In this document: positions 10,238 through 18,312 of the stretch, in pieces
How the letters are laid out: every line of letters starts with the position of its first letter
Numbering within the stretch: position 1 is the stretch's first letter
Origin: JBCDHN01 sp965224535
Lineage (GTDB): Bacteria; Verrucomicrobiota; Verrucomicrobiia; Verrucomicrobiales; DEV007
DNA: 64,000 nucleotides
Direction of reading: 5' to 3'
Assembly (NCBI GenBank): GCA_965224535.1
Contig: CBDCZR010000005.1
Span: forward strand, 571,985 to 635,984
Notes under the pieces: model-generated
Database searches by the model: none
Told to the model about the DNA's origin: nothing
The model's input: the letters and a program-made list of their open reading frames with translations, nothing else
Position numbers and translations under genes: made by a program

Positions 10238-11101
10238 CTAGTGTTCCTCGTCGTGGGTGGTTGTCAGGCGGATGTAAACCGCGCAAAGCAAGGCAAAAAC
10301 CAACGCTTGGAGCAAGCCGACTAACAGCTCCATAAAATAGAAGGGCAGCGGCAACGCCACACTGCTCAGGAAGGCGAAAAACGGGTTCAAATTGTCCCCC
10401 ATCGCGCCCATGGTGTGGAGCAGCTTCTCTCCCGCAAACAGGTTGCCGAAAAGCCGAAACGAAAGCGAAACCGGGCGAAACGCGATCGACACCAACTCGA
10501 TGATTCCCACCGGGATGAAGATGAAAATTCCCAGCACGATCGCCAACCAGCCATGGACGCCTTTTGGCGCAAACGTGTGCTTGATGAAGCCCCACACGCC
10601 GATCTCTTTAAACGTCAAAAGCGCCCAAAGAATCATGGCGCAAGCGGCCAGGCCCAGGGTCATGTTCAAATCCGCGTTGGGCGGGCGAAGCAGCGGCTTA
10701 TCGACGTGGGTGAGCGTGCCGGATCCGTGCGCCGACCAGCCAACCGTGCCCACGCCCGGAATGAGCCCGAACCAGTTGGCCACGAGGATAAATATGAAAA
10801 GCGTCGCCAGCAGCGGAAAGGCCTTGGGCGCGACTTTTTCGCCCACGATGCCCTCCACCTGGTTGTAGAGGAATTCGACGATGAATTCGAAGAAATTTTG
10901 CAGCTTGTGAGGGACGATTTGCATGTTTTGCGTCGCCTTGTAAGCCAACCCGCCGACGATGCCCAAAACCAGCAGCGCCACGAAAATGGAGTTGGTGAGC
11001 CACTCGGAAAACGGAAGCTCCTCCGCCTTGCTCGAAACGGCCAAAACCGTCGAGAAATTGAGTCCATCCAGGCTGGAAAATTGGCTGGGCATTTGGGGCA
11101 T
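10238..11101 (-). CDS. atpB: F0F1 ATP synthase a subunit
   Basis: Membrane stator subunit forming the proton half-channels, 287 residues from the ATG at 11101. The essential arginine is in PVSLSFRLFGNLFAGE. Other family blocks are LVANWFGLIPGVG and a C-terminal helix ending FALLCAVYIRLTTTHDEEH. An upstream in-frame ATG at 11179 would add 26 basic residues (HSRRSKGRR) not expected in the family, so the internal start is preferred; its Shine-Dalgarno sequence is weak. It is the first gene of the operon. No atpI is seen upstream. Confidence 0.93.
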   Translation of the reverse strand: MPQMPSQFSSLDGLNFSTVLAVSSKAEELPFSEWLTNSIFVALLVLGIVGGLAYKATQNMQIVPHKLQNFFEFIVEFLYNQVEGIVGEKVAPKAFPLLATLFIFILVANWFGLIPGVGTVGWSAHGSGTLTHVDKPLLRPPNADLNMTLGLAACAMILWALLTFKEIGVWGFIKHTFAPKGVHGWLAIVLGIFIFIPVGIIELVSIAFRPVSLSFRLFGNLFAGEKLLHTMGAMGDNLNPFFAFLSSVALPLPFYFMELLVGLLQALVFALLCAVYIRLTTTHDEEH

Positions 11102-11185
11102 CAACAACGTTACGTGTCCTATCGCAAGTGGGAGACGGACAAAGCGCCTCCCCTTACTGCGACGGCTATGCAGAGGCAAGGGGAT

Positions 11186-11205
11186 TTTGTGAAATTTTTC
11201 ACAAA
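11186..11205. promoter_or_regulatory. CRP/FNR-type palindrome upstream of atpB
   Basis: A 20-bp perfect palindrome with 9-bp arms and a 2-base centre. Its core reads TGTGA-AATTTT-TCACA, the same half-site and spacing as the classical CRP-family operator. It lies about 85-105 bases upstream of the atpB ATG, between atpB and the terminator of the next gene, so it can only serve the atp operon. The regulator is not in the window. Confidence 0.5.
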
Positions 11206-11252
11206 GTCGGGCGCGTGTTAGGGCGCGCTTGAAAAATGCGGAGCCCTTGACG

Positions 11253-11297
11253 CGAAAAAGCCCGTTCGGCCGCTAAAATCAGGCCAAACGGGCTTCA
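11253..11297 (-). terminator. Rho-independent terminator of the HTH-receiver gene
   Basis: A 14-base arm (11258-11271) pairs with 11282-11295 with a single mismatch around a 10-base loop. On the minus strand the stem ends GGGC and runs into TTTTT. It lies about 40 bases past the stop codon at 11336 and separates that gene from the atp operon. Confidence 0.85.
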
Positions 11298-11335
11298 AAA
11301 AATACCTGAATCTGGTTCGCTCTGAATCCGGTTCG

Positions 11336-11911
11336 CTAGTTGACCAGAGCAGCCTCAGCGGTCGGGCGGTGGGTCAAAAATCGCACCACGCCTTCCAACT
11401 GCTTCAGATCGACCGGCTTTTTCAGCACCGTAACCGGCGCGGTCGATAAAATGCGGCTCAGCATCTCGCTGTCCGGATAGCTGGTGGTGATGACGACCGA
11501 CAAATCCGGATGTACGGCCTTGATTTGCTCGAAAACCTCGTCTCCACCGACATCCGGCAGCTTCAAATCAAGGAAAACGAAATCGAAATCGTGGGATTGG
11601 GCCGCCTGAATCGCTTCCGCTCCGGTCCCGGCAACCGTGTGCATGACCCCGGAACGGCTCAAAAAGTCCGCAAAAAACTTCTGGATGCCGGGATCGTCTT
11701 CCACGATGAGCGCCCGCGGCATCTCGGTTTCTCCCAGGCCATACATATCGTCCAGGACCTTGCGCTTGATCTTCCAACGTCCGCCAATCCGAATCGCCGG
11801 TATTTTGCCTTCCTTGATAAGGTAGTAGACGGAAGGCTGGGGAGAACGAATGTACTCGGCGGTCTCTTTGACGGAGAGAAGATCGGGAAGTTCTTCAGAT
11901 TTGTCGATCAT
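11336..11911 (-). CDS. HTH (excisionase-type) and response-regulator receiver fusion
   Basis: A 191-residue protein with an unusual order. The N-terminal MerR/excisionase-like helix-turn-helix (about residues 10-58: LLSVKETAEYIRSPQPSVYY, then IPAIRIGGRWKIKRKVLDDM) is followed by a complete CheY-like receiver (about 66-180). Receiver residues are intact: acidic pocket E71-D73, phosphoacceptor D115 (FVFLDLKLPD), Thr in the ITTSYPD switch, and the KKP lysine near 165. Most regulators put the receiver first. No histidine kinase is adjacent. The leader (11912-12091) is AT-rich and otherwise empty. It is probably a DNA-binding regulator; the target is unknown. Confidence 0.85.
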   Translation of the reverse strand: MIDKSEELPDLLSVKETAEYIRSPQPSVYYLIKEGKIPAIRIGGRWKIKRKVLDDMYGLGETEMPRALIVEDDPGIQKFFADFLSRSGVMHTVAGTGAEAIQAAQSHDFDFVFLDLKLPDVGGDEVFEQIKAVHPDLSVVITTSYPDSEMLSRILSTAPVTVLKKPVDLKQLEGVVRFLTHRPTAEAALVN

Positions 11912-12091
11912 TGTGTGAGTTGGTTAATTTGAAATATCGAGAAGTTAAACACCTTGAACCAATAAAAGTCTAGCGCAACCACAATTTCTCAATTTTTAGA
12001 ATTTCTTTAAATTTATACGAGTAATTGAGCGTTTTTATTCGCTTTTGCCCCAAAATCAGGGCTTTCCCGCGTTCGGCCACGCATCCCGCTC

Positions 12092-12775
12092 ATGTCCCAG
12101 GATCCAAACTTCGTCCAATCCGCGTTTGCCAAGATCGCGCCCCGCTATCAACTGGCGAACCATGTTCTCAGCCTGGGAATCGACGTGCTTTGGCGCAAAC
12201 GCGTCGCAAAAATCGTGCAAAACCTGCAACCCGGCCGAATTCTCGACGTAGCGGCCGGAACGGGCGATTTGGCCCTGGCATTGGCGAAAGCGTGCCCGAA
12301 TACGGAGATCATCGCCGCGGATTTTTGCCCCGAAATGCTCGAAATCGCCGAACGAAACGGCGTGGCGAACACGATCGTGGCTGACGCGATGGATCTGCCG
12401 TTCCCGGACGCGAAATTCGACGTAGTCACGGTCGCTTACGGCTTGCGCAACATGGAATCCTGGATCGGCGCGGCGCGGGAGATGTTGCGCGTGCTACGCC
12501 CCGGAGGAAGCTTGGTGATTCTCGATTTTTCCCTGCCGCGGGGCCCGATTCGCGGCCCCTACCTCACCTACCTCCGCCACGTGCTGCCCAAATTGGCCGG
12601 GATCATCACCGGCAACCGGGAAGCCTACGAGTACCTGGCGAAATCGATCGAAAACTTCCCCTCGGGCCGGGCGATGGAAGAACTCCTGCGCGAGGCCGGA
12701 TTTCGCGAAACACGCTGGATACCGCTCACCGGGGGCATTTCGTCGATTTACGTGGCCGAAACGGCTAAAACTTGA
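12092..12775 (+). CDS. menG: Demethylmenaquinone methyltransferase
   Basis: SAM-dependent C-methyltransferase for the last step of menaquinone (or ubiquinone) synthesis, 227 residues. The UbiE/MenG N-terminus (VQSAFAKIAPRYQLANHVLS), SAM motif I (ILDVAAGTGDLALALAKA), the motif VTVAYGLRNMESW and the late motif RVLRPGGSLVILDFSLP are all present. Its last 11 bases overlap the end of the convergent porin gene. Respiratory quinones in Verrucomicrobiota are menaquinones, hence the symbol menG rather than ubiE. Confidence 0.92.
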   Translation: MSQDPNFVQSAFAKIAPRYQLANHVLSLGIDVLWRKRVAKIVQNLQPGRILDVAAGTGDLALALAKACPNTEIIAADFCPEMLEIAERNGVANTIVADAMDLPFPDAKFDVVTVAYGLRNMESWIGAAREMLRVLRPGGSLVILDFSLPRGPIRGPYLTYLRHVLPKLAGIITGNREAYEYLAKSIENFPSGRAMEELLREAGFRETRWIPLTGGISSIYVAETAKT

Positions 12776-14027
12776 TCCCGTAGCTGACGGAGAAAACGTG
12801 CCAATCGAACAAGTAGTCGCCGATGTAGGCCGGTTGCTGGTTCACCGGGATGGTCCGATCCGGAAAATGGGCGTAGGAGTAGGTGAAATCGATGCGGTGA
12901 CGGCCTTTTTCGTAACCAAGGCCCAAACTGCCCAAATGCCGCTCGTTGGCGGGAACGGCCGGCAGGTAGGTGAAGTCCGGATACGAATTGCTGGAGAACA
13001 TGTAACCGCCGCGCAGGGTCCAAACTTCGTTCAGCGCGTATTCCAGGCCGAATCCCGCGTCGTAGCTGTCCTCCCAGTTTAAGATGACCCCGTCCGTCCC
13101 CAAAAGAGGCTGATTTGCGCCGATGAGCAGCGGCACGTCGTCGTGCGAGGAGTTGAAAAAATACTGAAAATCAGCCCCGAACGTGAGTTTTTCGCTCAAA
13201 TCGATGCCGTAGCCGACGCCGAGGCTGCCGGGGAACTTGATGTCGGAGCGAAAATCGCTGTTCGGCGAAAATCCTTGGGCTTCCAGGCCGTCGGGAAAGC
13301 GGCTCGCGGTAAAGTCGCCATCGAAGTCGACCTCGATGGGCAAACGGCCAGTGAGAGCAATGCGCTGGCCGGGAAAAATCTCCCACGTCAGGCCGCCATG
13401 ACCGCCCACGCCCCAACCGTCGGCATCCCACTCAAACTCGCCATCCGGCGTCGCGGCTCCGGTCAACGCGGCCCAGGGGAAGTGCTGCTTGAGGTTGAGC
13501 AGGGAGTACATGACGTCGAGCCCGAGCCCAATCGAGAGGCTGTCGTTGAGCTGAATGGCCAGCGCCGGGCTTATGTCCGCGGTTAGCAATAGCCCTTCGT
13601 GCGGTGAGACGTAGCGGATGGCGGATTGCTCCGGAAAGTCGAAATTCAGGCCAAAGGGAGCGCTGATTCCCAAGCCAACCGTCGCCCGGTCGCCGAGCGG
13701 ATGAACGTAGTAGGCGCTGCCGACATAGATCCAGTCATCCAGCAAATTCACGCTCTGGCCCAGGGCGTTTTGAAAACTGAGGTCACCCCGCCAAAAACCC
13801 AGGTTCACCTGGAATTCCGGCGAAGCGAACCCGATCATGTTCGCCGGGTTGTCGCTCAGAGTGGAGGGATCGTCCAAATTCGCGAGCCGGCCTCCTGCGG
13901 TCGCGATTGATTCGGCGGAATCCGGCAAGACGCCGATCGATTCCGATCCTAACGTCGTCGTTAAGCCTGCCAAGAAGAGTGAGAGGGCCGAGCAAGCGGC
14001 CGCTACCGGTAGTTTGTGCGCGTTCAT
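12765..14027 (-). CDS. OmpP1/FadL-family outer membrane protein
   Basis: A 420-residue outer-membrane beta-barrel with a signal peptide (AAACSALSLFLAGLTTTLGS). The FadL-like N-terminal region (GGRLANLDDPSTLSDNPANM) is followed by alternating hydrophobic and aromatic strands. The C-terminus ends VFSVSYGIKF, the terminal aromatic signature recognised by the Bam complex. The family imports long-chain fatty acids or hydrophobic compounds; the substrate here is unknown. Confidence 0.85.
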   Translation of the reverse strand: MNAHKLPVAAACSALSLFLAGLTTTLGSESIGVLPDSAESIATAGGRLANLDDPSTLSDNPANMIGFASPEFQVNLGFWRGDLSFQNALGQSVNLLDDWIYVGSAYYVHPLGDRATVGLGISAPFGLNFDFPEQSAIRYVSPHEGLLLTADISPALAIQLNDSLSIGLGLDVMYSLLNLKQHFPWAALTGAATPDGEFEWDADGWGVGGHGGLTWEIFPGQRIALTGRLPIEVDFDGDFTASRFPDGLEAQGFSPNSDFRSDIKFPGSLGVGYGIDLSEKLTFGADFQYFFNSSHDDVPLLIGANQPLLGTDGVILNWEDSYDAGFGLEYALNEVWTLRGGYMFSSNSYPDFTYLPAVPANERHLGSLGLGYEKGRHRIDFTYSYAHFPDRTIPVNQQPAYIGDYLFDWHVFSVSYGIKF

Positions 14028-14198
14028 GAGTTTCTAAGGTGTGTTGGTGCTGGCTTAGCGAAAAGGCGCTGGGAAGTAAAGCGCGTTTCGCCACGAGTTT
14101 GTCGGTTTTGGCAAATCGCAAAGCCCGGACCGAGTTTCCCGTGCCGCCGTGCCGAGTTTCGGTTCGACGAACTGATTTCGAATGCTAAGCTGGTGGCG

Positions 14199-14861
14199 AT
14201 GAGCATTTTCGTTCACGAAAGCGACCGTGTTACCGTTCCCGGGACGGTAAAAAATCTGCAGTCATTCCGCGATTGGGCCAAATCAGAGCATTTTCCAGAC
14301 ACCGGCCGCATTTGTTACCTGGGCGAAGTTTGGATCGACCTAACCATGGAACAGGCATTTTCTCACAATCGGTTAAAACTGGCAATTTCCAAAGTCTTGG
14401 ACGACATCGGAGAAACTCCGCCTGACGGCACGTATTTCACTGACGGCATGCTCCTCACCAACATCCCAGCCGACCTTTGCACGGTTGCCGACGGAGTCTA
14501 TGTCTCGGATGAAACCTTCGAATCCGGCCAAGTGCGGCTCATTCCCGGAAAACGCGACGGTTACGTTGAGTTGGAAGGCTCACCGGACATGACGCTGGAA
14601 ATCATCAGCGACAGTTCGGTGCAGAAAGACACCGATTTGCTGTTGGACCGCTATTGGCGGGCCGGAATTGGCGAATACTGGATCGCCGATGCCCGTGGCG
14701 AAGGATTAAAGTTCGAAATCTATCGTCACACCAAGAAAGGGTACCGTTTGGTGAAGCCCAAGGACGGTTGGATCCAAAGTCGCGTCTTTGGCCGTGAGTT
14801 CCAGCTTTCGCGGAGTGAAAATCGGTTGGGTCACCCGACATTTCAGCTAGCATCGCGGTAG
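14199..14861 (+). CDS. Uma2-family (DUF820) putative restriction-like endonuclease
   Basis: A 220-residue protein of the Uma2 group, PD-(D/E)XK fold, very abundant in cyanobacteria and PVC bacteria. Visible core elements are CYLGEVWIDLTMEQAFSHNR, a D near LCTVADGVYVSDETF, SPDMTLEIISDSSVQKD and YWRAGIGEYWIADAR. The ATG at 14199 is chosen because upstream codons do not resemble the family. Nuclease function is inferred from the fold; biological roles of these paralogs are unknown. Confidence 0.8.
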   Translation: MSIFVHESDRVTVPGTVKNLQSFRDWAKSEHFPDTGRICYLGEVWIDLTMEQAFSHNRLKLAISKVLDDIGETPPDGTYFTDGMLLTNIPADLCTVADGVYVSDETFESGQVRLIPGKRDGYVELEGSPDMTLEIISDSSVQKDTDLLLDRYWRAGIGEYWIADARGEGLKFEIYRHTKKGYRLVKPKDGWIQSRVFGREFQLSRSENRLGHPTFQLASR

Positions 14862-15044
14862 GGGCGCCACGCCGGCCTTGCGCGGATCTTCTACCTCCGC
14901 GGCAACCCAAGCTTTGGCCGACGATCGGCGCGAAAACGGCGACCCCGCCAAACTGCCGCTTTTTCAGACCGTTCATCGCTTCTTGGAGCAGGATGGGGTC
15001 GGCTTCGCCCAGGTTGTGGACGATGAACGGGACGGGCCTAGCCG
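14862..15044 (-). other. Possible degraded coding remnant between uma2 and LUD genes
   Basis: No intact gene. On the minus strand one frame reads PVPFIVHNLGEADPILLQEA and then GGVAVFAPIVG, weakly like the C-terminal region of alanyl-tRNA synthetase, before falling out of frame. Another frame has DPRKAGVAP, weakly like a gamma-glutamyltransferase end. Neither is convincing. Confidence 0.2.
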
Positions 15045-15662
15045 CTAAACTAGGCAACAAACCTGGATTCCCGGCCCATGCACGCCCTCGATGAGGATGC
15101 CCTCGACGTCGGCGGTCTTTGAGGGGCCGGTGGCGAAGACGATGTAGGGATCGTCGCCAAATTCCGCGATGGCGCTGGCCACCGTCGGCAAAATGCGCTC
15201 GCGGCTCACCACCGCGACATGAATCCATGGCGCAAGTGCCCCAAGCCGCGAGACCGATTCCGCATCGCGCAGCACCACCGTCCCGGTTTCCGCGATCGCC
15301 GCGCTGGCCCGGGTGACGCCAAACTGGTGGTCGTCGGCGCGATCCGGCTCAAAGCGGGTTTCCAGCTCAAAACCGGCCAACGCAGGGTCTTTTGCGAATT
15401 CGGGATCGCAGAATCCGCGTTTGCAGCCCTCACCGGCGAGAATCTCGGCCGCCGCCGCCAAACCGCGGACCGGACGCCCGTGCACCTCGCTCATTTTGTG
15501 GGCAAAAAGCTCCCAGGGATCATCAAACGGCGGATGCGACCGGCAAATCGCCAATTCGGCGTCCCAATCCGGCAACGGCGTCCGCTCGCGGTCGGCGTCG
15601 TCGCTTTTCAGCGGGTCGAGCGCTGCGCGGATTCGTTCGAAAATAGCTTCGCGGTCGGGCAT
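15045..15662 (-). CDS. LUD-domain (LutC/YkgG) protein
   Basis: A 205-residue protein of the lactate-utilisation LutC family. The family core is clear: GVTRASAAIAETGTVVL, ALAPWIHVAVVSRERILPTV and the C-terminal GILIEGVHGPGIQVCCLV. In complete operons LutC partners the iron-sulfur proteins LutA and LutB for L-lactate oxidation. Neither is nearby, so the partner genes lie elsewhere or this copy acts alone. Confidence 0.85.
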   Translation of the reverse strand: MPDREAIFERIRAALDPLKSDDADRERTPLPDWDAELAICRSHPPFDDPWELFAHKMSEVHGRPVRGLAAAAEILAGEGCKRGFCDPEFAKDPALAGFELETRFEPDRADDHQFGVTRASAAIAETGTVVLRDAESVSRLGALAPWIHVAVVSRERILPTVASAIAEFGDDPYIVFATGPSKTADVEGILIEGVHGPGIQVCCLV

Positions 15663-15770
15663 GGAGGTGAGCCGGACTCGAAGTTCAAAACCGGCGCGGA
15701 ATCAACGGAAAATCGCAACTTCAGGCAGCGGCGGATTGCGAGCGAAAGGTGATGGCGTAGGGTGCCGGTG

Positions 15771-16859
15771 ATGCTCGCCCGGACATGCCTCGTCACGATC
15801 GCTGCGCTAACGTGGATGCTGTGCGCCGTCTCGCCCGCCGATTCCTGGAAGCGCGCTCAACCGGGCTGGACCTACCAATTCCCGCGCGACGAACGCTCGC
15901 ACCCGGATTTCAAGACGGAGTGGTGGTACTTTACCGGTAACCTTCGTGACGCCCAGTCCGGACGCCGTTTTGGCTATCAGCTCACGTTTTTTCGCCACGG
16001 CGTTCGCCCTCCCGCGGAGCGAACGCCGGTGAAATCTCGCTTCGTGGCCGATCACATCTGGTTCGCTCATTTTGCCGTCTCCGATCTGAAAAAGCGCCAA
16101 TTTCACGTAACCGAGAAAGTCAGCCGCGGCGCGTTTTCCCAAGCCGGGAGCGACGATGGCGGACGCATCGTGTGGATTGACGGCTGGGAGCTTCGCCAGG
16201 CCGAATCCGGCGCTTACCAGCTTGCCGCCGTTTCCGAGGATTTTGCGTTCAGCCTGGATTTGCGCCCTACCAAACCGCCCGTTTTCCACGGTGAAGCCGG
16301 CATTAGCGCGAAATCCGCCGATCCGTCCAACGCCTCGCACTACTACGCCCATACGGCGCTGGCCACGACTGGGAATTGCCGCATCGGCGAGCAGGAATTT
16401 GAGGTTCGCGGCAAGAGTTGGTACGACCGCGAGTGGAGCACCAGCTTGCTAAGCCGCGATCAGGTTGGCTGGGACTGGTTCGCCCTGCAATTCGACGATG
16501 GCGCGGAGTTGATGCTCTTTCAACTGCGCAACCCGGACGGCGGCGCCGACTTTTCTAGCGGAACCTACGTTCGCGCGGATGGATCGGCGCTGGGCCTGAA
16601 AAACGGCGATTTCACCCTAACGCCCAAGCGCACCTGGACCAGCAAATCCAGCGGCGGGACCTACCCGGTGGAATGGGACGCGTCGATTCCCGCGTTGAAC
16701 GCGAAATTGCGGATTCGGGCCGCGTTTGACGCCCAAGAGTTGCGCCTGAGCGCCGCGAACTACTGGGAGGGCGCCATCATCGTCGGCGGTGAGCGGACCG
16801 GACGCGGCTACCTGGAAATGACCGGCTACGCGGGCAAAATTCGCGGGTTGAGCGAGTAG
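15771..16859 (+). CDS. AttH/CrtC-like lipocalin-domain secreted protein
   Basis: A 362-residue protein with a signal peptide (MLARTCLVTIAALTWMLCAV). It shows the paired lipocalin-like domains of the carotenoid 1,2-hydratase/AttH family: HPDFKTEWWYFTGNL, SHYYAHTALATTG, GKSWYDREWSTSLLS, WDWFALQFDDGAELMLFQLR and the closing YWEGAIIVGGERTGRGYLEM. Related genes often sit beside ABC exporters of the LolCDE/MacB type, but none is here. CrtC-type carotenoid hydration is possible but unsupported because no carotenoid genes are nearby. The ATG at 15771 is preferred over the GTG at 15762. Confidence 0.82.
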   Translation: MLARTCLVTIAALTWMLCAVSPADSWKRAQPGWTYQFPRDERSHPDFKTEWWYFTGNLRDAQSGRRFGYQLTFFRHGVRPPAERTPVKSRFVADHIWFAHFAVSDLKKRQFHVTEKVSRGAFSQAGSDDGGRIVWIDGWELRQAESGAYQLAAVSEDFAFSLDLRPTKPPVFHGEAGISAKSADPSNASHYYAHTALATTGNCRIGEQEFEVRGKSWYDREWSTSLLSRDQVGWDWFALQFDDGAELMLFQLRNPDGGADFSSGTYVRADGSALGLKNGDFTLTPKRTWTSKSSGGTYPVEWDASIPALNAKLRIRAAFDAQELRLSAANYWEGAIIVGGERTGRGYLEMTGYAGKIRGLSE

Positions 16860-16909
16860 ACGCCTGAAAATCGGCTGACAAACCCGCCGTTTGCTGAAAA
16901 CGTGGCCAA

Positions 16910-17494
16910 ATGAGACCGCAAGCCCTCATCGTCATTGGCGACGCCTCGGAAACGCTCGACACCCTCTACCCGTACTACCGGCTCATCGAGGCCGGCATCC
17001 AGCCCATCGTCATTGCCCCGGAAAAACGGCGCTACCAGATGGTGATGCACGAAGTCAAGCCCGGCTGGACCATCACCAAGGAGTGGGAGGGATACACGTT
17101 AGAGGCGGATTTTGCGTTTGCCGACGTAAATCCGGCCGACTACCTGGGAATCATGTTTTCCGGTGGCCGCGCGCCGGAATACATCCGCTATGACGAGGAT
17201 TTGGTGCGCATCACGCGCCATTTTTTTGATGAAAACAAGCCGGTGGCCTCCGTTTGCCACGGCGTGGAGATTCCCGCCTACGCCGGCTGCGTGAAAGGCC
17301 GAAAAATGGCGACGGTGCCGAAGTGCAAGTTCGATCTGGAGGTGTGTGGGGGAATCTTTGTGGACGAGCCCTGCGTGGTGGACGGCAACCTCGTCAGCGG
17401 ACGAACCTTTCACGACAACGGCGCCTACCTGGGCGCGTGGATCCGCATGCTGGAGGAAGCGCGCGACGCGGCTTGCGGCGAAGGGCCGATTTGA
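16910..17494 (+). CDS. DJ-1/PfpI-family protein
   Basis: A 194-residue class I glutamine-amidotransferase-like protein. The nucleophile elbow is KPVASVCHGVEIPAYAG, with the Cys-His pair typical of DJ-1/PfpI. The upstream glutamate region is YLGIMFSGGRAPEYIR, and a second small motif is SGRTFHDNGAYLGAW. Members act as deglycases, glyoxalases or chaperones; which applies here is unknown. The next gene starts 32 bases downstream on the same strand. Confidence 0.85.
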   Translation: MRPQALIVIGDASETLDTLYPYYRLIEAGIQPIVIAPEKRRYQMVMHEVKPGWTITKEWEGYTLEADFAFADVNPADYLGIMFSGGRAPEYIRYDEDLVRITRHFFDENKPVASVCHGVEIPAYAGCVKGRKMATVPKCKFDLEVCGGIFVDEPCVVDGNLVSGRTFHDNGAYLGAWIRMLEEARDAACGEGPI

Positions 17495-17526
17495 ATTGGC
17501 GCAAGGATTGGGCAATCTTGGGCCAA

Positions 17527-18195
17527 ATGAAAACAACCTCGGAGCCCGAGATCGAGAAGTCGAATTTTTCCGATTGGTCGCTGCAGCGATTGGAGGATGC
17601 GTTCGGCTTGAAGCGGACCAGCGATCATCCGGAATTAATCGAGTGGATCACCGATCCTCCCGAACCTAAAGGCAACGGCAGGAAGCAGACCGAAGAGTTG
17701 CGTCAGTTGCTCGACCGCCATGCGCTCGGGTGGAATGAGGAGGAGCTAAAGTTCCACTTTCTTGGCCCCCTGTGCCGGGAGGTTGATTTTGAGGGCAAAA
17801 ATTTTAATCTGTTCGCGGGCCGTCCTCTGCGGGCCTTAGTTGACGGGCGCGAACTGAGCGGAATCGTGGATGCCGTGGTCGCCAAGGGCCGCTACGAACC
17901 GGTGGCGCCCTATTTTTGCCTGCATGAATACAAGCCGGAGAAAGGCCGGGATTCCGATCCCGCGGCGCAGGTTTTGTCCTCGATGCTCGCAGCGCGGGAA
18001 CACAACGGCACCGAACGAACCGTCTACGGCGCCTATGTCTTGGGACGATTGTGGGTTTTTCTGGTTCTCGACGGTTCCCAACCAGTCTACGGCATGGGCC
18101 CCAGCCTCGATGCCTCCAGCGATGATATTTTTCAGATTCACGGAATTTTGACCCGGCTGCGAGACCGGGTAAAGAAATGGACGGAGGAGGATTGA
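17527..18195 (+). CDS. Putative PD-(D/E)XK nuclease-superfamily protein
   Basis: A 222-residue protein not assigned to a named family. The centre reads ELSGIVDAVVAKGRYEP, then YFCLHEYKPEKGRDSDPAAQ, which fits the D-(x)n-E-x-K core of PD-(D/E)XK nucleases followed by a conserved Gln. A C-terminal strand GAYVLGRLWVFLVLDGSQ follows. Similar proteins are common in genomes rich in transposons. Whether it cuts DNA is unknown. The start is the ATG at 17527 right after the DJ-1 gene. Confidence 0.6.
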   Translation: MKTTSEPEIEKSNFSDWSLQRLEDAFGLKRTSDHPELIEWITDPPEPKGNGRKQTEELRQLLDRHALGWNEEELKFHFLGPLCREVDFEGKNFNLFAGRPLRALVDGRELSGIVDAVVAKGRYEPVAPYFCLHEYKPEKGRDSDPAAQVLSSMLAAREHNGTERTVYGAYVLGRLWVFLVLDGSQPVYGMGPSLDASSDDIFQIHGILTRLRDRVKKWTEED

Positions 18196-18312
18196 AGGCC
18201 GAATTGGCCGGATTCAGATCGTTGGCGAGTTTGGGCGCCCAACCATGGCTGATTGGCCAAAAAAGAGGTGCATTTTCGCGTCAAACGCGCTAGCAAGAGA
18301 GCCATTTGCACC

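Noticed and set aside
17254..17526. N-terminal extension of the PD-(D/E)XK protein
   Set aside because: It overlaps the well-supported DJ-1 gene in another frame and is Arg-rich shadow sequence.
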